DNA of 25,000 nt from Takakia lepidozioides (GCA_030704615.1 JAKLZA010000211.1:1-25000), one strand, 5' to 3'. Positions 9,825 through 19,502 are shown, counted from the stretch's first letter. Made by a program: numbers and translations. Notes: a model not told the origin generated them from the sequence alone.

Positions 9825-10807
9825 ATGGCCACAGAGTGTGGTGTGAAAACTGTGACCAACGACAAAAGATTAAACTATACAGGACGTTATCAGAGTTACA
9901 TTGGTTGCCCATCTATGCTGTAGTGGAAGAGTAAACAAGAGTAGACAAGAGTGAAAACTAAGCCATTGAGATAAGTGACAGCACGACTGTGATTGCATAT
10001 GGCAGCACTGCCCCTAAAGATCAATTCACAACAATCGAGGAGGTCGCATGAGCGGTGAGCATGAGTGGAGTATTCCGAACCTTGCCCGAACCTACACTGA
10101 ACCACAATTATAGAACCGAAAACGCAGATCCCGACATCCCCGTGCACCGACTTCCCCATACATAAAAGGGACAATTTGGGATTTTGTAAAAGTCCACGGA
10201 TAGGGGTTTCAACGCCTATAGCCGTGCCCAAGCCAATTTGGGATAAAACACCTTTACCCGTGCCAAGCTTGTGGGTGTTATAGTCGCCAACGACTACAGA
10301 AAGCATACGAAATTAGGAGGGTAATCGTCATCGAATTAATTCAATTACAATGTGGCAAATAAAACTTGGTTATTGTTATAGATGACACCGAGTAGGTGAC
10401 ACGCGTTGGGTGAACGAACGAAAGAAGCATATGAGGAACGTAGATGAGCGAAGGTACTACGTTGAAGGCATAGAGTATAGTCAATGCCGACTTCATGCAC
10501 TTAAGTTAAATGTGGCAACTGAGTAGAGTCTCTGTTTGAAACTCCATACAGCGCATTGCCTACCCATGGCTGTTGGTTTTGGAGGAGATCATAAAGCACT
10601 CAAAGAATGAGTGTGGGTTGTCTTGATCAAGGTTGCACATGTCAGTGACGTCACGTCACGTCGGACCTGACGCTGACGCGACCAACATCACGTCAAGTTT
10701 GCCAAAAAATCAGTAAAACATGAGTTAGGTAAAAAATATGCCACGTAGGTGGACACGTTGTATTCCAAGCGACACCTTGGCAAGTGAATGAATTGTTTTA
10801 TAAATTA
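9825..10807. other. No gene seen; GTCACGTCA-rich patch
   Basis: The longest frame (minus, 9896-10306) has no recognisable domain. A palindromic TGACGTCA at 10646-10653 sits in a run of CACGTCA-like words (10640-10700). TGACGTCA is a bZIP-type site by sequence, but nothing ties it to a promoter here. Confidence 0.45.
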
Positions 10808-10817
10808 CTCCATCCGC
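10808..10817 (+). repeat. Candidate left terminal inverted repeat CTCCATCCGC
   Basis: CTCCATCCGC lies 41 bases outside the left minisatellite array. The exact reverse complement is at 16791-16800, outside the right array. The match is only 10 bases (about 12 with one gap), so it could be chance. Confidence 0.3.
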
Positions 10818-10858
10818 CAGTATTTGAGGTCATTTTTAAATCATTATTGTTAAATTGG

Positions 10859-11400
10859 TGCGACCTCCAAATGTTGGTGGTCGTAGAATTTATCTTATTT
10901 TTTAATAGTTGTGACCACCAGCAAAGGGGTTGTCGCAGCATTTGTGATTTTTAAAAAAGATGCGACCACCAGCAGGGGTGGTTGCATTTTTTTCTTTTCT
11001 TAAACAGTTGCGACCACTGCTACTGGTGGTCGCACAATTTTTATTTTATTTGTAATAGGTGCGACCACCATCAGGGGGGTGGTCGCAACATTTTTCTATT
11101 TTTTAATATCTGCGACCGCCAGCATGGGGTGGTCGCAGTATTTTCCTATTTTTTTAATAGGTGCGACCACCAGAAGGGGGGTGGTCGCAGCAATTTTTTG
11201 TTTTTTAATATATGTGACCACCAGCATGGGGGTGGTCGCAGCATTTTTCTTTTTTTTAATAGTTGCGACCACCAGCAGGGGGGTAGCAGCAATTTTCTGT
11301 TTTTTAATATCTGCGACCACCAGCATGACGATGGTCACAACAGTTTTTTTTTTAATAGGTGCGACCACCAGCATGGGGTGGTCGCAACATTTGTTAATTA
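10859..11400 (+). repeat. Left minisatellite, eleven about 51-bp hairpin units
   Basis: TGCGACC or a near match recurs at 10859, 10910, 10961, 11009, 11060, 11111, 11162, 11213, 11264, 11312 and 11360, in steps of 51 or 48. Each unit is TGCGACCACC, a short AGCAGGGG-type loop, then GGTGGTCGCA, so it can fold into a GC-rich hairpin. A T-rich spacer ending TTTTTTAATA separates the units. Confidence 0.93.
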
Positions 11401-11869
11401 ATTTAAATAACATGCGACTTCCTCGTGCGACCTGGAGCGGTCGTAGCATTGGATTCTGATTCGTCGAGCGTGCGAGGCTTGGAGACTGGAAGGTATATGA
11501 GGTGGTCACAATGCCCCTCACTTCTTCTGTGGCAAACACTTTTGTGGCGAGTGAATGTTCTCTATTCCTTGAGCAAGAGTGTAAGCCCAAGAGGAGGATG
11601 CGGACCGTTTGCAGTGGCTTCCACCAAAGCCACTGCAGCAAATTGTCGAAAAGCACAATACTACATGGTGCATTGATCCGCTTGGATTGATGCCGTAGTG
11701 TTGGGCCATCGCATTCTATTCTACCTTCTATTGCTCTTGACAAATCTACCCAGTACACTAGTGTTCTTCGTTCAACCTTAGGTCTGTGGTTAGGGTTTTG
11801 GGTGTGAGGATGAGGGAAGAGTGAATCCCTTGGTTCACCGTAGACCCGCACAAAAAAGACAGTGTTCAA
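11401..11869 (+). other. Leader region between left array and transposase; no gene called
   Basis: No domain is recognisable on either strand. Because 51 is a multiple of three, a 257-codon minus frame (11096-11869) stays open through part of the array, but it carries repeat translation and no protein signature. On + this stretch is probably the untranslated leader of the hAT gene. Confidence 0.4.
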
Positions 11870-12063
11870 TGCAATCTCTGTTCATTGAAGCTGGCGGGTC
11901 ACAAAGATCGCATGTTATATCACCTCGGCTACAGAGATGAGAAGAATGCAAGGGTTAGTTTGTGCCCAAAAGCCTCCATGCGAGTGAAAGCCCACTTTGC
12001 CCAATGTAGAGGCAATATCCCACCGTCTCTTGATGTGGCCTCGGCTTCTGCGCCAAACACTTA
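11870..12063 (+). pseudogene. hAT transposase part 1: degraded BED-type zinc finger
   Basis: In the frame ending at TAA 12061-12063 the sequence reads through YHLGYRDEKNAR and then CPKASMRVKAHFAQCRGNI. This resembles the second half of a plant hAT BED finger, in which Cys residues precede a basic helix (RVKAHFAQCRG). BED fingers bind the transposon ends. The second Cys of the first pair is not seen and no in-frame ATG precedes it, so either an exon is missing or the finger has decayed. Confidence 0.5.
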
Positions 12064-12077
12064 ATGTTTGAATCAAA

Positions 12078-12479
12078 ATGTCCCTCAGAGTTGTACCCAG
12101 GGGAGATTCTTGCGAGGCGTCTGCTGTTCGTGGAGAAGCCGGTGGGTCATTAGCAACACCCGATTGTACGCCAGCACTTGTACGGACCAGACCATTGAGG
12201 CAACAATCAATACAAGAAGGCTTAAATTTGTCGCACATGAGGACTCTGGATAAGAAGTGGACCCAATTTTTCTACGAGGTCAATATTCCGTTCAATGTCT
12301 CGAGGCTTCCTGCGTTTGTGGCTGCTGTCAAAGCCACGTCCGATTCCAAGTCCACATACACACCTCCAAGTTATCGCGATCTCCGCACATGATTGCTAGA
12401 AGAGGCTATGTCTGACCTCATCCAAAAGATGAATGAAAAGACAGGTGATTCTCTCCGAAAATATGGAAGCACTATAGTT
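12078..12479 (+). pseudogene. hAT transposase part 2: N-terminal linker domain
   Basis: After an ATG at 12078 the frame contains LDKKWTQFFYEVNIPFNVSR and PPSYRDLRT, typical of the plant hAT segment before the catalytic domain ('R-ffy---IPFn--R', 'PpSy--LR'). TGA at 12390-12392 sits where relatives usually have Arg or Lys before LL, as expected from decay of a CGA codon. The family-like sequence continues through LLEEAMSDLIQKM to KYGSTIV at about 12479. The expected SDGW block with the first catalytic Asp is missing because foreign DNA begins here. Confidence 0.65.
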
Positions 12480-12793
12480 GGAGTTCTATTACTAATCGAC
12501 CACCAAGACCATGACTACACCATGTTTTTATATGAAATTGACCTCCCGCAGTCATTCATACGACTGTAGTCATATGAACGACTATCTAAGTAGTCGTCTG
12601 TATGACTACATGGCTCCGGAATGGGCGAAAAGCTGGTCAACGACAATTGACTAGATTTAGCTCACCATTCATAGTCATTTCCATGACTACACTGTACATG
12701 GATGAGGTTACATAGTCATGATGACTACTCGAGATTTTGTAATCTGGTATGTATAATACAATTAAAACACCATATGATCACATGAATGACTGA

Positions 12794-12868
12794 TGGGTGT
12801 ATTGGTTAGCAGGTAGTGAACTAAAACTCTTATAGTAAAGAGGTTGTAGGTTCAAACTCCACTAAGTA
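12794..12868 (+). repeat. tRNA-like (SINE-head-like) segment
   Basis: An A-box-like TTGGTTAGCAGGTAGTGAA and a good B-box GGTTCAAACTCC (12849-12860) are spaced as in a tRNA gene. A T-arm with four of five pairs can be drawn. The anticodon arm is poor and no acceptor stem closes, so this is a tRNA-derived relic rather than a tRNA gene. Confidence 0.35.
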
Positions 12869-12918
12869 CAATCAAATGGATAAGATGACCCTAGGGTTAG
12901 TAGGCGAGCTAGGGATAG

Positions 12919-13065
12919 CACGTGGTACCCTAGATGGGTTGCCACGTGGTTTTTTCATTATTATAAAATGCATTATGCCACGTGGCACAATGAGGTGCGA
13001 CGCGGCGTCTGACATATGTTTTTTATTTTATTTTATTTTAATAATCAATTGCGCCTCGCCACGTG
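12919..13065. promoter_or_regulatory. Cluster of four CACGTG (G-box) sites
   Basis: CACGTG occurs at 12919-12924, 12943-12948, 12979-12984 and 13060-13065, three of them as GCCACGTGG. G-boxes bind plant bZIP and bHLH factors. The palindromic GCCACGTGGC setting and the location inside an insertion make an element-internal repeat as likely as a regulatory role. Confidence 0.4.
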
Positions 13066-13279
13066 GCGCGACAGCGGTGACTGCAGTATGGTATATATGA
13101 CTGCAGTGAGAGATATCACTTGGTTCATCTGACTATAGTCATCCGGACCGTACCATCATGTACTCATTGTATTCACTTGGTTTGCACGACTTACAGTCAT
13201 AGAAGTCATATGTACCGTTTATGACTGCAGAATAGTCATATATAGAGTCATAAATACCGCGATCTGTTGTAGTGCACTG

Positions 13280-13995
13280 TTCAATGTCGTGCTCGTCTGT
13301 TCTGCGGGGGAACAATTTGGGATCCGTTGATACAAGCGGGGAGAGAAAAGATGCACGTTATCAAGCAGGGTTGTTGACGAGTTTCATCGATAAAATTGGA
13401 GCTGATAAAATTGCCCAAGTGTGCACGGACAATGTATCTAACATGGTTAATATGGCTGATATTTTGATGGTACGATATCCCTATCTATATTACCAAGGGT
13501 GTGCTGCTTATATCTTTGATCTCATTTTGGAGGATTGGGGAAAAGAATCATGAATGAAACAGCTAATAAAAAGGCCAAAGTCGGTTTGTGACGTTCATTC
13601 GTACACATCACATCCCTCTGGCATTGTTTAGAAAACATGAACCCAAATACAGCCTTAGGAACCCGGGTGAAACCCGCTTTGCCACAAACTTTTTGATGGT
13701 GGATCAATTGGTGACTGTGAGGGCGGGTCTGGAGCAGGTGATCATCGACCCTCAATGGGATGCATATGTGGGCACCTTACGCGACTCTCGTAAGTCCAAG
13801 TCTTTGAGCAAAAGTCGGAGGGTCCGCGCAATCATTCGCTCCGACTATTTCTGGGCGAAATGTGCAAATTTTGTGTACATGGTGGAGCCGGTGTTGATTG
13901 CTTTGCGGGAGTTTGATGGAAAACAACCAATAATGGATAAAGCATGGTTGATATTGGAAAACCTTGAGAAGCACGTGCAATCCTTGAGGCGTCTT
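13280..13995 (+). pseudogene. hAT transposase part 3: DUF659-like catalytic region
   Basis: Family blocks appear in three frames. NVVLVCSAGEQF (13280-13318) is followed after a one-base shift by GSVDTSGERKDA, TDNVSNM with the second catalytic Asp, CAAYIFDLILEDWGK and a TGA at 13551. A further shift leads to TFIRTHHIPLALFRKHEP, ETRFATNFLMVDQL and FWAKCANFVYMVEP, ending ENLEKHVQSLRR near 13990. The order matches plant hAT transposases. At least two frameshifts and one stop show it cannot make a full protein. A MITE begins at 13996. Confidence 0.8.
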
Positions 13996-14242
13996 GGGCA
14001 GAAGCATGCTATAGTGGCTCACTTTTGTCCAGTCTACTCAAATCTTACTCTCATTTTTCATCTTCAAAACACAACAGCTTTGTTTGGAACCAATTTTTGG
14101 GTGATCTCAAATTGAGTTGACAACAAAAATAAATTGTAACACCTAATTTAAAGTTTATATGAAAAAAGATATAAATGAAAGTAGACTAGTTTAGACTGGA
14201 CAAAATTTTCTCAAAGTGAGCCACTGTAGCATGTTTCTGCCC
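13996..14242. mobile_element. 247-bp MITE, copy 1, inside the hAT gene
   Basis: It starts GGGCAGAAGCATGCTATAG and ends CTGTAGCATGTTTCTGCCC, so the outer about 30 bases are inverted repeats, and weaker symmetry reaches about 55 bases in. The interior matches 21154-21400, also exactly 247 bases, at about 90% identity by eye. It splits the hAT sequence between SLRR and PFSMDDDLAAR. No transposase is encoded and no clear target duplication was found. Confidence 0.85.
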
Positions 14243-14245
14243 TCC

Positions 14246-14914
14246 TCCATTTTCTATGGATGATGATTTGGCAGCAAGGACCAAGGATGCATTTTATGAC
14301 CTCAAACGGATGGTTTGCACAGACTTGCATTATGTGGGGGCCTTGCTGAATCCATTCTTGCTGGAGAAAACGGATTTGAGAGACGATGTGGATGCCTAAG
14401 CCGGGCTTGTACGGGTCATCATGCAACTTGCGCCTTGAACATGGCAGAGCGAGCTTTGTCCGAGTACCAGTGCTTCTCGGATCGCCAGAATTTTTTTCAT
14501 AACATACAGGATCCAAAAGCAATGAATATGTTGCCACATGAATGGTGGGATATGATTGGAGTTGGAGCAAGAACGTTAGCTCCCATTGCAAAACATATTC
14601 TTGCTCAAGTGTGCTATGTCTCGTCCTGTGAACGGAACTGGAGTAGTTACTCGTTTGTTCACAACAAGATTCGCAACATGTTGAATCCTGCCAGGGCTGA
14701 CAAATTGTTTTATGTCTACACGAATTGTAGGCTACTGCGAGAGAGGACAGCAAGTGACGCATCTGCATGGTACGAGAAGAATCTGTTGTCTGAAGAATCT
14801 GCCTCAGAGATCCAATCTAGCAGCAATGATGACACCGACGCCGCTTCCGACTCCGACGGTTGGGATGGGTCCGATGATGTGGGCAATCCTCCACATGACC
14901 CATATGAAATTTAA
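14246..14914 (+). pseudogene. hAT transposase part 4: C-terminal dimerisation domain
   Basis: Resuming after the MITE, the frame reads DDDLAARTKDAFYDLKR and TDLHYVGALLNPFLL up to TAA at 14397-14399. It then shifts to a frame with PHEWWDMIG, CERNWSSYSFVHNKIRN and ADKLFYVYTNCRLL. This last stretch is the hAT dimerisation motif (about 14535-14745), which holds transposase monomers together. The tail turns acidic (NDDTDAASDSDGWDGSDD) and stops at 14912-14914. The dimerisation domain itself carries no lesion. Confidence 0.85.
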
Positions 14915-15788
14915 TGACGATGATGCTGCAATGCATCCATCCTTCGATGACCTTGTTGTTGATGAACTGCGACATGGTGTCATCCCAATTGCGGATCCTC
15001 TTCCCCCACTGGAGCACACTCTCAACAATGAAGTTGAGGTCAACTCTCCCCCACCTCGAGTTCTACGGATTGCGGGAGATGTGCAGGTCGAATCATCGGA
15101 TGATGACAACCGGCCGTTGTCATTCCTTCACCAACATCCTACCCATGTGAACCGTGCTTCATCTCACGCCGCTCCATCTCATGTTTCTCTTTCTCAAGCC
15201 GGTCCATCCCATGCTGGTCCATCTAGTCTCTCTCCCCCTCATGTAATTCCTTCCATCACTATTCCGATCCTGGGAGATGCTTATTCTGCCGTGGGACTTT
15301 TGCAAGTCGAACAATCGGATGAGGACGACCAGCCATTGTCGTTTCATCTGGCCCGACGACGTCCGCATGTAAACCGTGCTCCCTCGACCCTCGCTGATCC
15401 ATCTCATGCCCCTTCCTCTCATGTTGGCCCCTCTGGTGTACGTGCGAGTAGCCTTATTCATACGCGACCTGCTCCAAGGCCACCACGAAATCCGGGACGC
15501 GCCCAGAAACGACAAAGAATTGTGCAACCTTTTGTTGGTGACCAACCTGTGAACAGGCCTGATACCCTAGATGGTATTCATGATAAGAGTGAAAATCGAC
15601 CAGAGAGACAACTGAACGTACTCCGAGGACGACTACAGGTCCAACGGCCAGTTGCCTCTGGAAACGAAAGAACAGATGGAGATCATGATTCTAGCACTGA
15701 TCATGGGAACGGGGGTGAAGTGAGTGGGGACGAAGATTTTGTACTGGGCGTGAGATCATACCATCCTCGTCGTGCCAGACGGAACTAG
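14907..15788 (+). CDS. C-terminal extension of the hAT protein, Ser/Pro/His-rich, internally duplicated
   Basis: About 294 codons stay open from the Met at 14904 region to TAG 15786-15788, in the frame one step from the dimerisation domain and directly after its stop. The frame reaches back to 14712, but that part is a shadow of the dimerisation domain. The protein is acidic, then rich in PSH/GPS repeats, then basic (RPPRNPGRAQKRQR) and acidic again. A 73-codon segment is duplicated: VQVESSDDDNRPLSF near 15082 recurs as LQVEQSDEDDQPLSF near 15300. No enzyme motif was seen and it is probably disordered. An AATAAA at 15876-15881 may be its poly(A) signal. I infer it was once continuous with the transposase; a separate small gene is possible. 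Confidence 0.5.
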   Translation, partial: KFNDDDAAMHPSFDDLVVDELRHGVIPIADPLPPLEHTLNNEVEVNSPPPRVLRIAGDVQVESSDDDNRPLSFLHQHPTHVNRASSHAAPSHVSLSQAGPSHAGPSSLSPPHVIPSITIPILGDAYSAVGLLQVEQSDEDDQPLSFHLARRRPHVNRAPSTLADPSHAPSSHVGPSGVRASSLIHTRPAPRPPRNPGRAQKRQRIVQPFVGDQPVNRPDTLDGIHDKSENRPERQLNVLRGRLQVQRPVASGNERTDGDHDSSTDHGNGGEVSGDEDFVLGVRSYHPRRARRN

Positions 15789-16113
15789 GTACAGCTATAA
15801 CTTCTGTCACATGATGTGTAGTATGTTTCTATGGATATCCATGTTTTAGTTTGGGTACATGCATACGTGTACGAAAATAAAAATGGTGGAATATGTGTAC
15901 CCAAAAAAGGGTTTGGTGGTTGTGCGTGTATTTGTGTTTCGTCATTACCTTTACATTGTTGATTTTCTATTATGGTTTCGAAAGCCACAAAGGCCAGGTG
16001 CAGCTCCCAACATTCATCTTCCCCTTCACAAATCCATAGGGAGTCGATATATGTGTTTTTGATCTGCCTCTCCAAACATACATACAGGTGCAGGAGGACC
16101 AATCTCCTGGTGG
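15789..16113. other. 3' flank of the hAT gene; no gene seen
   Basis: Holds AATAAA at 15876 and short frames without recognisable content, leading into the right minisatellite. Confidence 0.5.
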
Positions 16114-16505
16114 TCACACCTATTTAAATAAAAACAATTAGTCGCACCTATTTAACAAAAAGAAAAATGGTCCGACCACCCCCCTGCTGGTGGTCGCCCC
16201 TAAAAACAAAATGGTGCGACCACCCCCCCTGCTGGTGGTCGCAGATATTAAAAAATATATATATATATCATTTCATCCCCCCTGCTGGTGGTCGTAGATA
16301 TTAAAAAATCGGAAAATTATGCGACCACCCCCCTGCTGGTGGTCGCATCTATTAAAGAAAAAGAAAATAGTGCGACCACCAGCAGGTGGTGGTCGCACCT
16401 ATTAAAAAAAAGAAAAATTCTGACCACCCCCCTACTGGTGGTCGCACATAATAAAGAAAAGAAAAAATGATGCGACCACCCCCTGCTTGCGGTCGCAGCT
16501 ATTAC
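16114..16505 (-). repeat. Right minisatellite, about eight 50-bp hairpin units, inverted relative to the left array
   Basis: CTGCTGGTGGTCGC or a close match recurs at 16184, 16229, 16282, 16333, 16383, 16432 and 16483, with a divergent unit at 16114. Units read TGCGACCACCCCCCTGCTGG then TGGTCGCA plus an A-rich spacer (ATTAAAAAAAG). This is the reverse complement of the left array's unit with its T-rich spacer. One unit (about 16370-16397) has its loop flipped. Confidence 0.93.
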
Positions 16506-16555
16506 TAGCGTGCGTAGTCATGATGACAGCGCGCGCCCCGAGTGTGGAGGGGGGC

Positions 16556-16563
16556 TTATAAGG
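16556..16563 (+). promoter_or_regulatory. Candidate TATA box of the coiled-coil/RING gene
   Basis: TTATAAGG lies in a GC-rich stretch just outside the right array. About 160 bases downstream is a good donor, GTGAGT (16715-16720), and a T-tract acceptor, TTTTTTTTAG, ends at 16887. The ATG at 16925 then opens the coding frame. This arrangement suggests a promoter with a 173-bp leader intron. Confidence 0.4.
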
Positions 16564-16790
16564 CATTCGAGGCCATTCTCTCCCTCACTTTTCTCCACAC
16601 CAGGACTTGGTGGGCGATGGGATGTTGCATTCATTGTCGTTGAGTCCGAGTGGAGATGGGTGCTATTGGTTGGGTGGGGGGTATTTTGGGCCGTTGGTTT
16701 CTACGAAATCGATGGTGAGTACCTCCCGGGAAGCCCTCATCTGGCACCCACGTTTTTTACATTGCACATTACGTCATATCACTTAGAACT

Positions 16791-16800
16791 GCGGATGGAG
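16791..16800 (-). repeat. Candidate right terminal inverted repeat GCGGATGGAG
   Basis: Exact reverse complement of CTCCATCCGC at 10808-10817. It would end an element of about 6 kb, but it falls inside the leader intron proposed for the next gene and no matching target duplication is visible. Confidence 0.3.
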
Positions 16801-16924
16801 TGACACGTGCCTCTAGTACTTGGGGAGGATTCATTAGGGAGTAGGATTAGGTACGATTTAGGAAGGTTGGGAGAGCATTTTTTTTAGCAAACACTTGTCG
16901 AGTAGGGATAAGCCAGAGCCATAA

Positions 16925-18002
16925 ATGGCGGAGGAGGAAGACAGAGGAGGTTATCCCAGGGATGAAGATAATGAACCTGGACCTCAAAAAAAAAACCCGA
17001 AAGGGGTCAGGCGCGAACTTCGTTGGGACATATACAATGATCCCAACATTCTTGTGGAACGAGATTGGGAAGTTTGGAGGTTGGGGCAGCGGTGGTCGCT
17101 TGGGACTGCAGAAAATTTATGGACTGCTGTCACATAAATCGTTTGTGGCCCAGAGATAGGCATGAGCCACAAACCAAACAAAATCAAGCTAGCTTGCATT
17201 CTTGCGCCAACCCGCATTTCCGCCATATGGCAGAGGAGGTACATACAACATTGTGGGGTCAACCGCTCGTCAACAACAATGTTCCGTATTTATTTGCAAC
17301 CATGTTGTACACAAAGTTGATTTTATTGCGACTAGTGGATTGACAAACTGCCACTGCGAGACAACGTACTAGACTATACATGTTCTCTGATATCCCATAC
17401 GGTTGGATGGAAACGACGAGGTAGAAGAAGAAGGAAAGGCAGATGCAGTGGTGGTGGGGAGGTGCAGGGGAACCGACCTCCAGATTTTACGCCGCAACAG
17501 GTCTCCGCAGCCGGGCCTTCAACGTCTGAGGTGGAGGGGGGCGAGGTACGCTCTCCGTTGGAGAAACAGTTGGCTGCACATGAACAGCACATCAAGGACC
17601 TGCAGGACATTGTTCATTTGCAACGTTGGCAAATAGCGAAGTTGCTGGAAAGAATGGGGTTGGGGACTCTCGACAGCGTACGCGGTGTGCTTCAGGACCC
17701 GACGCCAATCACCAACGAGCAAGACATATTGGCGCGTTTGGATATACCACCAATGGACATTGACAGCGTCATCGACGGGGTTGACTCAATCGGGCATGGG
17801 AATGAAGTGCAAACGCCTGAACTGGACCCGGTGAGGGTTGAGGAAGAAAGACTTGCGGCGGAGAGGGCAAGAAAAAGGAAGGACCCCATAGTGGAAACTG
17901 GGGAATGTTCAGCCGTGCAAATTACATCGGCCCATGAACAGGAATTAGAGCAGCTTGTGGGGGAACGTGACCAAACTAGGGCTGTTGCATATCGGTACTT
18001 AA
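16925..18002 (+). pseudogene. N-terminal half of a split coiled-coil/RING protein gene
   Basis: Starting at ATG 16925 (MAEEEDRGGYPRDEDNEPGP) the frame is acidic, then RELRWDIYNDPNI and Trp-rich, stopping at 17135. Weaker coding-like sequence (HMAEEVHTTLWGQPL, FATMLYTKLILLRLVD) occurs in another frame to 17341. From 17342 a third frame runs cleanly (DKLPLRDNVLDYT, a basic RGRRRRKGR patch, then a Pro/Ser linker) into a predicted coiled coil (about 17555-17655, LEKQLAAHEQHIKDLQD). It ends in a charged helix with ERLAAERARKRK and EQELEQLVGERDQ. At about 18003 it runs abruptly into antisense PPR sequence. No known family was recognised. The changes of frame could be introns or lesions. I infer the gene continued into the RING frame at 21403. 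Confidence 0.5.
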
Positions 18003-19502
18003 ATGCCATGCAAATCTGCATCATGGACTTGTTTCCCTTTTTCCAGAGTTCTGAGGCTGGCGCATGCATTGAGAATACAAGTGAATGTGACGATGTCGGG
18101 CGTCACCCCATCCTGTTGCATTTTCTCATAGATCTTGAAAGCTTCCATAGCATCCCCATGCTGAGCATATCCTGCTATCAATGAACTCCACGAGACCACA
18201 TCTTGTTTAGCCATACTGGCGAATACTTCACTTGACGCGCCTTCTTCATGTTGCCGCATTTTGCATACATGTCGATAAGGCTATTCTCCAAATTGATATA
18301 GGATGCAATTCCAGCTTTCATGGTGTCAGCATGCACCTCTTTGTCTTTTTCCAAGGCTCCTAGGCTGGAACACGCATTGAGAACACAAACAAACGTGACT
18401 GTGTTGGATCTCACCCCTGCTTGTTGCATTTTCGTGCACATCTGGAAAGCCTCCCTCCCAAACCCATGACGAGCATATCCTGCTATCAATGCACTCCAGG
18501 AGACCACATCTCGTGTAGCCATATTATTAAACATTTGTTGGGCATCTTTCATACTTGCGCATTTTGCATACATGTCAACAAGTGTCAAGAGTATTCTCCA
18601 AATTTATATATGACATAATTCCAGCTTTGACAATGTCAGCATGGACCTGCTTGCCCTTCTACAAATCTCCTAAGCTAGCACATGCATTGAGACTACAAAT
18701 GAATGTGACCATGTTTGGCATCATCCCTTCCTGTTGCATTTGCTCCTAGATCTTCAAAGCTTCCCTACCACACCCATGTTGAGCATATCTTGCAATCATG
18801 GCACTCCATGAAACCTATCCTGCTTATAGCCATATTATCAAACACCTGCTGCGCATCCTTCATGACCCCACATTTGGCATACATGTCCACAAGGCTATTC
18901 TCCAGGTTTAAATATGACTTTATTCCAGGTCTCCTGAGCTGGCACTTGCTTTGAGACCGCAAATGAAGGTGATCCTGTCAGGGGTCACCCTTTCTCATTG
19001 CATGTGCTCATAGATTTTGAAGGCATCCTGAGCATGCTCATGCTTGGCATAGCCTGCCATCATCCCAGTCCATGTAAACAAATCTCGTTCAGGCATGTTG
19101 TCAAACACTCGACGTGCATCCACCAAGCTACCACACTTGACATACATGTTGACAAGGGTATTGAGCAGCTGATATACTATTGGCTTGCATCCACTTTGGA
19201 TAATGTAGAAATGCACCTGCTTCCCTTGTGCTAGGTTTTTCATGTTCATACATTCCTGCAAGAGAACGACATACTTATGTATTCCAGTATGCTCGAATGC
19301 CTTGTTGGCTCAAAATGTGCAACACATCTCTCAGTCGTCCTGCCTTACATAGAATCCTAACATACTGACAAGTGCCAGAGAGGGAACTACCCCTGCTGCC
19401 AGTCTCTTGTCCCAGAAACATCTCCGCCTCATTCCATCCTGCATGACTCAAAAAACCTTCAACCTCAAGTGCAAATTGTATTATACACCTAGATGCTTTC
19501 AA
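18003..19502 (-). pseudogene. PLS-type pentatricopeptide repeat (PPR) protein pseudogene
   Basis: Reading leftward from Met at 19502, the order is a leader, YVRILCKAGRLRDVLHIL, LLQECMNMKNLAQGKQVH, NTLVNMYVKCGSLVDARRVF, MPERDLFTWTGMMAGYAKH, then further repeats (NSLVDMYAKCGVMKDAQQVF, RDVVSWSALIAGYARHG, VVSWSSLIAGYAQHG) to ILNACASLRTLEKGKQVH at about 18010. At least five PPR units are visible. PLS-type PPR proteins usually bind organelle RNA. The frame is broken after GIRAYWNT (about 19275), by a stop after YEHMQ (about 18995), near 18960, 18765 and 18590, and near 18240, so it cannot encode a full protein. No E or DYW tail is present. The left end coincides with the break in the coiled-coil frame, as if this DNA was inserted there. 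Confidence 0.85.

Larger units (their letters stand above)
12480..13279. mobile_element. Nested insertion in the hAT gene, with a CACTA-like right end
   Basis: The hAT frame stops resembling the family at about 12479 and resumes at about 13280. The DNA between is different: dense in TAGTCAT/ATGACTA and GACTGCAGTCAT words in both orientations and ending TGTTGTAGTG (13265-13274), the inverse of CACTACAACA, a CACTA-type terminus. CACTA also occurs at 12470, but the bases after it do not match the right end, so the left terminus is not settled and no target duplication was found. It holds a tRNA-like segment and a cluster of CACGTG sites. No transposase is encoded, so it would be non-autonomous. 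Confidence 0.55.

Noticed and set aside
9896-10306. 136-codon minus-strand frame
   Set aside because: No domain, odd composition, and surrounded by repeats; most likely chance.
10808-10840. Stowaway MITE left end
   Set aside because: CTCCATCCG is close to the Stowaway start, but no matching right end or TA duplication was found within MITE distance. It is kept only as a weak candidate terminus of the larger element.
10859-11400. CRISPR-like array of regular repeats and spacers
   Set aside because: The 'spacers' are near-identical T-rich stretches rather than unique sequences, no cas genes are present and the surrounding genes are plant-like.
11096-11869. A 257-codon minus-strand open frame
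   Set aside because: Nearly half of it is translated minisatellite. It stays open because the 51-bp period is a multiple of three, and the rest shows no protein family.
17462-18184. Treating the whole 240-codon frame as one protein
   Set aside because: The part after about 18003 is the antisense of PPR repeats, so the frame runs by chance into foreign DNA.
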